Assembly: GCA_965651365.1 (NCBI GenBank)
Contig: CBFGSA010000068.1
Coordinates: 1-15,947, forward strand
Origin: DASSBG01 sp965651365
Lineage (GTDB): Bacteria; Pseudomonadota; Gammaproteobacteria; Xanthomonadales; Rhodanobacteraceae
Length of the DNA stretch: 15,947 bases
Direction: 5' to 3'
Positions 7,097-14,500 of the stretch are shown piece after piece. The notes below the pieces were generated by a model that was given only the letters and a program-made list of their open reading frames with translations, was not told where the DNA came from and searched no databases. Position numbers and translations under genes: made by a program. The stretch's first letter is position 1. Every line of letters begins with the position of its first letter.

Positions 7097-8470
7097 TCAG
7101 GTGTAGCGCTTTTGCAACATCTGGAACATCGCGCGCAGGGCCATGGCCTCGCCGCCACGCGGCCGCCCCGGTCGGTCGCTGTCGTTCCAGGCGTAGACGT
7201 CGAAGTGCATCCACGGTGTCGAGTCGGGCACGAACTGCTTGAGGTACAGCGCCGCGGTGATGGCGCCGGCATGGCGGCTGGCGGCACTGTTGAGGCTGTC
7301 GGCCAGGTAGGAATCGAGCATCTTGCGATAGGGTGCCCACAGCGGCATGCGCCACATCGGATCAAAGGTTTCGGCGGAGGCCTTGAGCGCCGCATTGGCC
7401 AGCTCGTCGCGGTTGGCGAACATCGCCGGCAGGTCCGGCCCCAGTGCGACGCGCGCGGCACCGGTCAGGGTGGCGAAATCGACGATCAGGTCCGGGTCGG
7501 CCTCCACGGCGTGGGCCAGCGCATCGCACAGTACCAGCCGACCTTCGGCATCGGTATTGTCGACTTCAACGCTGATGCCGGCGCGGGTGGTGATCACCTC
7601 GCCGGGGCGGAAGGCATTGCCGGCCACGGCGTTTTCCACTGCCGGCACCAGCAGGGTCAGACGTACCGGCAGCTTGGCCTGCATCACCAGTTGCGCCAGT
7701 GCGATCACGTGCGCCGAGCCGCCCATGTCCTTTTTCATCCAGCGCATGCCGCCGCCGCCCTTGATATCCAGGCCGCCGGAGTCGAAACACACGCCCTTGC
7801 CGACCAGGGTGAGTTTCGGGTCGCTCTTTTTGCCCCAGCTCAGTTCCACCAGACGCGGCGCATCGGTGGCAGCGCGGCCCACGGCGTGGATGGTCGGATA
7901 GCCGGCTTTCAGCAGATCCTTGCCAACCCATTCGCGGATACGGGCATTGTGCCGCCTGGCCAGCGCCTTGATCTGCGCGGCCAGTTGCGTCGGACCCATG
8001 TCCTGGCTGGGCGTGTTGACCAGGTCGCGCACCAGATACACGGCATCAGCCAGCGGCTGCACCTGTTTCACGATCGCCGCAGGCAGCATCAGCGTAGCCG
8101 GCGCGCGGGCGCGCTTGCGGTAGCGGTCGAAATCGTAGGCCCCCAGCGCCCAGCCCAGGGCAGAAAGCTCAGGGTGCTTCAGTCTGGCCGATTCATCCAG
8201 CACGTAGCGGCCTTCCGGCAGGGCTGCAGGCAGACCGGCCAGCGTCCACACCGGGTCGGCATCATCGACCGTGGCCAGCACGCATTTGAGCGTGCTGTCG
8301 GTATCGGGAATCAGCGCATGATGGCCCGGCCTGGGCGTGAAGCCGGTGGCATGCAGCCAGTGCGAGGCGCGCTTGCCCAGTTGCCGGCGTGCGCGGCCCA
8401 GGCCGTCGGCCTTGACGGTGCAAATCGGGGTGCGCGCCAGATTGCGGCGCTCGCTGATCAATCCATCCAT
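7097..8470 (-). CDS. M17-family leucyl aminopeptidase
   Basis: This 457-residue enzyme should remove N-terminal residues from peptides in the cytoplasm using two metal ions. All the residues known from E. coli PepA are present with identical spacing: metal ligands K225 and D230 (VGKGVCFD), D248 (MKKDMGG), and D307 and E309 (NTDAEGR); catalytic K237 (SGGLDIK) and R311. The N-terminal domain is shorter than in PepA and of the type in the general leucyl aminopeptidase family proteins of about 450-460 residues, so exact substrate preference is unknown. The start at ATG 8470 has AGAGGA eight bases upstream. The frame extends to an ATG at 8554, but that 28-residue extension is not typical. It follows a PstS-like gene on the same strand after 123 bases. 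Confidence 0.92.
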   Translation of the reverse strand: MDGLISERRNLARTPICTVKADGLGRARRQLGKRASHWLHATGFTPRPGHHALIPDTDSTLKCVLATVDDADPVWTLAGLPAALPEGRYVLDESARLKHPELSALGWALGAYDFDRYRKRARAPATLMLPAAIVKQVQPLADAVYLVRDLVNTPSQDMGPTQLAAQIKALARRHNARIREWVGKDLLKAGYPTIHAVGRAATDAPRLVELSWGKKSDPKLTLVGKGVCFDSGGLDIKGGGGMRWMKKDMGGSAHVIALAQLVMQAKLPVRLTLLVPAVENAVAGNAFRPGEVITTRAGISVEVDNTDAEGRLVLCDALAHAVEADPDLIVDFATLTGAARVALGPDLPAMFANRDELANAALKASAETFDPMWRMPLWAPYRKMLDSYLADSLNSAASRHAGAITAALYLKQFVPDSTPWMHFDVYAWNDSDRPGRPRGGEAMALRAMFQMLQKRYT

Positions 8471-8593
8471 TGCCCTGATCCTCTGCAAAACAAGATACCC
8501 ATGGTAGCCCAGGATGCCTGGTCCACGCGCAACCTGGCTGTCGTGATTTGGCACGTTGCAAAGCGCAGCCGCAGCCGAGTTTCGCCATTCGGC

Positions 8594-9697
8594 TCAGTTG
8601 GACGCGGCCGGAGCCCTGGTGTTACCGGCGTTCTCGGCCTTGGCCTTCTTGCTGGCGGCCTCGCGCTTGCGCTTGTCGGCCAGTTCCTGGCGCGCCTTGA
8701 GGGTGAGCTCGGAGGTGGGCGCATTGGCCGCGCGGGAGGCAAATGTTGCGCCAGGTGCGGCCACCGGACCGTTCCGGCGTGGGGCGCTCAAGTCCTGCAC
8801 GCTGGCCAGATGCCGGTCCAGTTGTTCGGCCAGCAACGCGGTACCGTCCCATGGCAGCAGATGGTTGGCCGCAATCAGCTTGCGGCCGGCATCGCTGGTG
8901 GCAAACTGCACGAAGGCATTGATCTGGGCCTGGTTCGGGCTGTCGACCGGCGTCACCAGATACAGCGGCTGGTACAGCGGATAGCTGCCATCTTCAATGT
9001 GCGCCAGGCTCGGGCTCACGTCCTGTACCTTGAGCATGGCCAATTTCCTGTTGTCCTTGACGCCCGACAATGTCGATACGCCCAGTCCCCAGGGGTCGAT
9101 CGCCACCGCGTTTTCGAGCTGGCTGGTGTTGATGTACAGCCGCGGCGAGGCTACTGGCTGGTTGCCGCGCCGGAACAGGTATTTGCGCAGGCTGAATTCG
9201 ACCCCGTCCAGCGGGCTGGCCACCGAATACAGGTTGATCGGCTCGTCCGGCCCGCCCAGCGCCTTCCAGTTGGTGATCTTGCCGTAGTAGATGTCGTGCA
9301 ACTGGTTGAGGCTGACGTTGCGCACCGGATTGTGCCGGTGCACGACCATCACCAGCGCATCCCAGGCCACGGGCGTGAACACCAGACCGGCTTCCTTGTC
9401 GCGCTTGGCAAATGCAGGACGCGCGCTGCCGGCAAAATCGGCCTTGCCATCGGCCGTGGCATCGATCCCGGAAATGGTGCTGAACGGCTCCAGCTTCATG
9501 GCCGGGTGGCCGGCCCTGTGCCAGGCGCGGGCCAGATCGTGCATCAGGCTGCGCGAGGTGGTGATGTCGCCGCGCCACACGAGCCTGGCTGGTGGCGGCG
9601 TGGCGGCCAGTACAGCGTCGCTGACGAGCGTGACGAACAGCACGATGGCCGCACGAAACAGGGCCGAGCGCATGTTCTTGGATTTCAAAGCAGTCAT
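8594..9697 (-). CDS. PstS-like periplasmic substrate-binding protein with a basic C-terminal tail
   Basis: The 367-residue protein begins with a signal peptide (hydrophobic core AAIVLFVTLVSDAVLAA), so it should be periplasmic. The body resembles the PBP-like domain of phosphate-binding proteins: GIDATADGKADFAGSARP, then VVHRHNPVRNVSLNQLHDIYYGKITNWKALGG and later PLYQPLYLVTP. The INxW and LxxIYxGxIxNW patterns are typical of PstS relatives. Phosphate as ligand is plausible but not shown, because no pstC/A/B genes are next to it and many relatives have other roles. The last 60 or so residues are low-complexity and Lys/Arg/Ala-rich (KARQELADKRKREAASKKAKAENAG), which is not part of the fold. An internal ATG at 9673 would give a tidier signal peptide; neither start has a strong ribosome binding site. 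Confidence 0.78.
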   Translation of the reverse strand: MTALKSKNMRSALFRAAIVLFVTLVSDAVLAATPPPARLVWRGDITTSRSLMHDLARAWHRAGHPAMKLEPFSTISGIDATADGKADFAGSARPAFAKRDKEAGLVFTPVAWDALVMVVHRHNPVRNVSLNQLHDIYYGKITNWKALGGPDEPINLYSVASPLDGVEFSLRKYLFRRGNQPVASPRLYINTSQLENAVAIDPWGLGVSTLSGVKDNRKLAMLKVQDVSPSLAHIEDGSYPLYQPLYLVTPVDSPNQAQINAFVQFATSDAGRKLIAANHLLPWDGTALLAEQLDRHLASVQDLSAPRRNGPVAAPGATFASRAANAPTSELTLKARQELADKRKREAASKKAKAENAGNTRAPAASN

Positions 9698-9815
9698 TCG
9701 CTCATGGTGCCACGAAACGCCTGAAACAACTGTGACCCGGTGGGCTGATCCATTGTGGTCGCATTAACGCCCAGCTTTGGCAGGAGCGGGCCATGCCTGC
9801 GATCATTGCCCAGGC

Positions 9816-11186
9816 TCAGCGCATCGGCACATACAGCGCGCGGCCCTGACGCACCACGGTCAGGATCAGACGTTGCGGCGGGTCGGACAGGGCGCTGCGC
9901 AAGGCCTTGAGGTTGTCGATGCGCATCCGGCCCACGGCCACCACCACGTCATCGGCCTGGAGACCGTTGGCGGCTGCGCGGCTGTTGTTGTCGACCGCGG
10001 CTACCTTCACGCCACTGGCACCGTTGTCGCGCTGGCGTTTGCCGAGATCGCTGAGACTGGCGCCATCCAGACGCGGATCCAGGCTGCCGCCGGTCGCTGT
10101 GGCCAGCACTTCCGGTCGCAGCGTGGTGGTGACTTCGATGTTCTTGCCCTGGCGCAGCAGGTCCAGTTGCACCGGTTTGCCGACCGGCAGCAGGCCTTCG
10201 GCGTTGTTGAGTTCGTCGACGTTGGCGACCCTCTGGCCATTGATGGCCACGATCACGTCGCCCTCGCGCAGGCCGGCGTCGGCGGCCGGCGAGTCTGCAT
10301 CCACGCGTGTCACCAGGGCACCGTCGGCGTCTTTCAGGCGCAGGGCGCGGGCGATGCGCTCGGAAATGTCCTGGGTCTCCACGCCCAGCGAGCCGCGCCG
10401 TACGTGACCGTAGCGAATCAACTGGCGCATCACGTTCATGGCCAGATCCGAGGGAATGGCAAAGCCGATGCCGGCACTGGCGCCGGAGGGTGAATAGATC
10501 ATCGAGTTGATGCCGACCAGTTGCCCGGCCAGGTTGACCAGGGCACCGCCCGAATTGCCCGGATTGATCGACGCGTCGGTCTGGATGAAGCTCTGGTAAG
10601 TGTGGCCCAGGCCCGTGCGGCGCAGTGCCGAGACGATGCCCGAGGTCACCGTCTGCCCGAAGCCGAATGGTTCGCCCACGGCGACCACGAAATCACCCAC
10701 CTGCAGCTTGTCCGAATCGGCCACGGGCAGGGCGGTCAGGTTTTTCGGCGGAATCCGGATCACCGCCACGTCGGTGGCCGGATCGGTGCCGACCACGGTG
10801 GCCTTGAACTTGCGCCCGTCCTGCAAGGTCACGCTGATGTCGTCGGCCTGCTTGATGACATGATTGTTGGTCAGGATGTAGCCCTTGTCGGCATTGACGA
10901 CCACGCCCGAGCCCAGCGCCTGCTCGACGCGCTGGCGCGGCTGGCCCGGCAGGCCGAAGAACTGGCGGAAGAACGGATCATCCAGAAACGGATCGCGCGC
11001 CCGCACATGGTGCTTGGAGGAAATGTTGACCACGGCCGGGGTCACCTTTTTCAGCATCGGTGCCAGCGACGGCAGCGGTTGGCCGTCGACGCTGGGCGGC
11101 AGGGTGGCGCCAGCCACGCCGGAGGCGAGCAGCAACAGGGCAGCGACGAGTGCGGTAAAACGGCTTTGCGTGGGCTTCATGTCCAT
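9816..11186 (-). CDS. degQ: Periplasmic serine endoprotease of the HtrA/DegQ family
   Basis: The protein has 456 residues from ATG 11186. A signal peptide (FTALVAALLLLASGVAGA) leads into a trypsin-like domain with the full triad: H109 (ILTNNHV), D139 (ATDVAVIR) and S212 in NPGNSGGAL. The Q-linker region DPFLDDPFFRQFFGLPGQPRQR is typical of DegP/DegQ. Two PDZ domains follow, about 255-345 (RRGSLGVETQDISERIARAL) and 385-455. In this family the protein degrades or refolds damaged envelope proteins as an oligomeric cage. Length and two PDZ domains suit DegQ/DegP rather than single-PDZ DegS. An ATG at 11180 is an equal start; the frame extends to 11273 but that segment is not a leader. It is first in a minus-strand run with the PstS-like and aminopeptidase genes, at gaps of 118 and 123 bases, so an operon is possible but unproven. 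Confidence 0.93.
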   Translation of the reverse strand: MDMKPTQSRFTALVAALLLLASGVAGATLPPSVDGQPLPSLAPMLKKVTPAVVNISSKHHVRARDPFLDDPFFRQFFGLPGQPRQRVEQALGSGVVVNADKGYILTNNHVIKQADDISVTLQDGRKFKATVVGTDPATDVAVIRIPPKNLTALPVADSDKLQVGDFVVAVGEPFGFGQTVTSGIVSALRRTGLGHTYQSFIQTDASINPGNSGGALVNLAGQLVGINSMIYSPSGASAGIGFAIPSDLAMNVMRQLIRYGHVRRGSLGVETQDISERIARALRLKDADGALVTRVDADSPAADAGLREGDVIVAINGQRVANVDELNNAEGLLPVGKPVQLDLLRQGKNIEVTTTLRPEVLATATGGSLDPRLDGASLSDLGKRQRDNGASGVKVAAVDNNSRAAANGLQADDVVVAVGRMRIDNLKALRSALSDPPQRLILTVVRQGRALYVPMR

Positions 11187-11525
11187 TACGCCAAGTAAGT
11201 TGGATGCCCATTGTGACTGCCGAGGCGCGCGGGAGTTCGACTTTTCGCCACCGACACATTTTCGCATTGACAAGCCCGGTTTCGAGGGTTACTTTCAACA
11301 CACGGTGGGCAACCACAAGATCTTGTGTTTTCAGCTCGTATTCTCACCCATGACTTGGGGAAACCGCGCCAACAGGCGCTTTCAGGGCAATCGGGCCAGG
11401 GCGTCTGGTCTGATCCGACCGCTGGGTCATGGCGGATGGAGGCACAAGACGGTTTTGGGCCGTGACGCCGCTGCGCCGGAGCAGCTGGCGGACACACATT
11501 CGAACAGGAAAGAGGGAGCACCACA
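11187..11525. other. Regulatory gap between divergent degQ and nrdJ
   Basis: This 339-base stretch has no convincing gene. It holds the NrdR-box-like palindrome at 11313-11328, a small hairpin GCGCC-AACA-GGCGC (11366-11379) and the ribosome binding site of nrdJ (AGGGAG seven bases before the GTG at 11526). No clear cobalamin riboswitch or strong promoter pair was recognised. TATTCT at 11339-11344 is a possible -10 just after the palindrome, but no -35 fits it well. Confidence 0.6.
11313..11328. promoter_or_regulatory. NrdR-box-like palindrome upstream of nrdJ
   Basis: CCACAAGATCTTGTGT matches the known NrdR box consensus (acaCwAtATaTwGtgt) at 13 of 16 positions and contains a perfect 14-bp palindrome, CACAAGATCTTGTG (11314-11327). 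NrdR is the ATP/dATP-sensing repressor of bacterial ribonucleotide reductase genes, and this site lies about 200 bases before an nrd gene. NrdR boxes usually come in pairs about 31-32 bases apart; no good second copy was found at either expected position. Confidence 0.6.
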
Positions 11526-14500
11526 GTGACCAGCAGCGCACGCGCCGATCAGCGCGACCCCATCCCCGGGCAGATCCCCCTGCAGCCCGCATCGCAAGAC
11601 ATCTGGGACAAGAAATACCGCCTCAAGGACAAGCGCGGCGAGGCCGTCGACCAGAGCGTCGACGATACCTGGAAACGGGTGGCCAGGGCCCTGTCCGACG
11701 TGGAAACCACGCCCGAGCTCAAGGCGCACTGGTACGAGCGCTTTCTGTGGGCGCTGCGTCACGGTGCGATCCCGGCCGGGCGCATCACCTCCAACGCCGG
11801 CGCGCTCAAGCACAAGCCGGCCACCTCGACCATCAACTGCACCGTCTCGGGCACCATCCACGACTCGATGGACAACATCCTCGACAAGGTCCACGAGGCG
11901 GGCCTGACGCTCAAGGCGGGATGCGTTGCGCCCGGTACCTGGGTGCGCACCGAGCACGGTCTGGTCACGGCCGACCAGGCGGTGGCCGAGCGTCATCAGA
12001 AGATCCTGTGCTACGACCGCGAGCAGGGCGCATTCGAGATGCGCGCCATCGAAAAGCACATGACCACGCACGTACCACGCGAAGAAAACATCGAACTGGT
12101 TTCCAATGGCGTTTCCATCAAGACGTCCATCAAGCATCCCGTGCTCGTGTATCGGGACAGCAAGCTGGTCTATGTTCGCGCGGACGAAGTGCAGTCAAGC
12201 GATGCGCTGGTGCATCACAAGCTGCCCTGGAAAGCACAGTCCAGGCGCACCCTGGACGCCTGGTTCGCCGGTGCCCACCTGGGCGACGGCAGCGCCTACG
12301 AAAAACACTACGCCTACAAACCCAGCCGGCAGGCGTGGGCCGAGCGCGCCCAGGCCATGGGCAAGCGCCTGGTGTTCAAGATCCGAGCCGCCGAGCGCGA
12401 AGTGGTGGAGCGTTATGCGGCGTTTTTCGAAGCCTTCTGCGGTTCGGCCGCGCAAGTCGTCGCCAGTCACACCCCCAGCGGCACGGCGGTGTGGGATTAC
12501 ACCGTGTCCAGTTTCGAGGCCAGTGCTGCAGCTGAACTGTTTGACCACCAGATCGGCAGGAAAACGACGGCCATGACCGTGCCCGCATGGATCAGCGCCG
12601 CACCGGAGAAGCATTTTCTGCCTTTCCTGGCCGGCCTGATCGATACCGACGGTACCGTCAGTCGCGAGCATGGCAGCGCGACCATCGCGATCCAGAGCCA
12701 TGATTTTGCCGAACAACTCAAATCCCTGCTGGGCCTGTTCGGCGTGCATGGCGGCATCACCATTCGCAAGCCGCGCAGCCACAGGCTGAACGGGCACGAT
12801 GTGCGCGACGGCGGCGGCGCCATGCTGAAAATTTCCGATTCCGGATTCCTGGCCGAGGTCGCCCGTCACATGGCCGACTCGGGCAAGCGTGCGCGCATCG
12901 CCGAACACGCCAGTCAGTCGGGCCAATACGACAAGTACGTTCTGCCGCAAGCCTTGCGCGATGCCCTGCGCGATTGCATCGATGGCCTTTCACACACCGA
13001 CAAGCAGGCGCTTGGCTTCTATCACCACTACCATGAGCGCGAGGCGGTCAGTCGCATCTGGCTGGACCGCTGGGCGGCGCACTTCCCGCAGCTCGTGCCG
13101 CTGATCGACTTCGCGCGCACCTTGCGGCCGCTCGACAGCATCCGGCGCAATTTGCCGCTGGCCGAGACCTTCTTTGACTTCACGGTCGAAAAGCACAACA
13201 ACTACCTGGCCGGCAACAACGGCCTGGCGGTGATCCACAATTGCGGCATCGGCTACGAGTTTTCCACCTTGCGCCCGCGTGGCGCCTACGTGTCCGGGGC
13301 CGGGGCCTACACCTCCGGGCCGCTGTCGTTCATGGACATCTACGACAAGATGTGTTTCACGGTGTCCTCGGCCGGTGGCCGCCGCGGCGCGCAGATGGGC
13401 ACCTTCGATGTGAGCCATCCAGATGTGCGCGAGTTCATTCGCGCCAAGCGCGAGGACGGGCGCCTGCGCCAGTTCAACCTGTCCCTGCTGATCACCGATG
13501 ACTTCATGCAGGCGGTGGAAGCCGACGCCGAGTGGCCGCTGGTGTTCCCGATTCACGTCAAGGAGCAGGGTGACATCGACTTGTCCGATGCCGACAAGGT
13601 GGTGTGGCGTGACTGGCCCACCCACGACGACTACGTCACCCGCGACGACGGCATGGTCGCCTGCCGCGTGTACGACCGCATCCGCGCCCGGCACCTGTGG
13701 GACATGATCATGGTGTCCACCTACGACTACGCCGAGCCCGGCTTCATCCTGATCGACCGCGTCAACGAGCAGAACAACAACTGGTGGTGCGAGCATATCC
13801 GCGCAACCAACCCGTGCGTTACCGCCGACACCTGGGTTCACACGGCGCAAGGCCCCCGCTTGGTTGCTGACCTGATCGGCCGGCCCTTTTCCGCACGTAT
13901 TGACGGCGCTGACCACAACAGTGGAGCCGAGGGCTTTTTCCGGACCGCGACCAAACCCGTGCTGAAGCTTGGCACGCGCCAGGGTCACAGCTTGCGTCTG
14001 ACCGCCGATCACCGTGTGCGCAAGGTGGTGCGCAAAACGCGCTGGTCCCTGGATACCGACTGGTGCGAGGCCGGGCAACTCAATCCTGGTGATGAGGTGC
14101 TGCTCAACAACCATCGCGCGCAACGGTATTGGCCAGGTCAATACAACTTCGATGAGGGGTTTCTGCTGGGCATGCTTGTGGGTGACGGCACACTCAAGGA
14201 AGACAAGGCCGTGCTGTCGATATGGACCGGTGCCATGGTGGCCAACGGCGCGCAGGCCGGTGTGACCTGTGGCACGTTTGCGTTGATGCGGGCCGCAGAG
14301 GAAGCCGGCAGGAACCTGCCGCACCGCAGCGATTTTCAGGGCTTCCATGAAGTCTCGGGACGCAACGAGTTCCGTATGGCTCCCGCTGCGCTACGGCGTC
14401 TTGCGCTTGAAGTTGGCATGCAGCCCGGCAACAAGTGCATCACCCCGGCCATGGAGCGTGCATCCAGTGACTTTCAGCGCGGGTTCCTGCGTGGCCTGTT

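Noticed and set aside
7112..9724. An 870-codon open frame on the plus strand opposite the aminopeptidase and PstS-like genes
   Set aside because: It is antisense to two well-supported genes and runs through the gap between them. Its composition (Gln/His/Ala/Gly-rich, no domain) is what a GC-rich codon bias produces on the opposite strand.
11187..11525. Cobalamin riboswitch upstream of the B12-dependent reductase
   Set aside because: GGGCCAGGGCGTCTGG near 11394-11409 faintly recalls part of a B12 box, but the other conserved elements were not found. Such riboswitches usually control B12-independent alternatives or B12 import rather than nrdJ.
12990..14348. Long minus-strand frames opposite nrdJ (also 12195-12950 and 14805-15908)
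   Set aside because: The plus-strand frame has the reductase and intein motifs throughout; these are mirror frames of biased codons.
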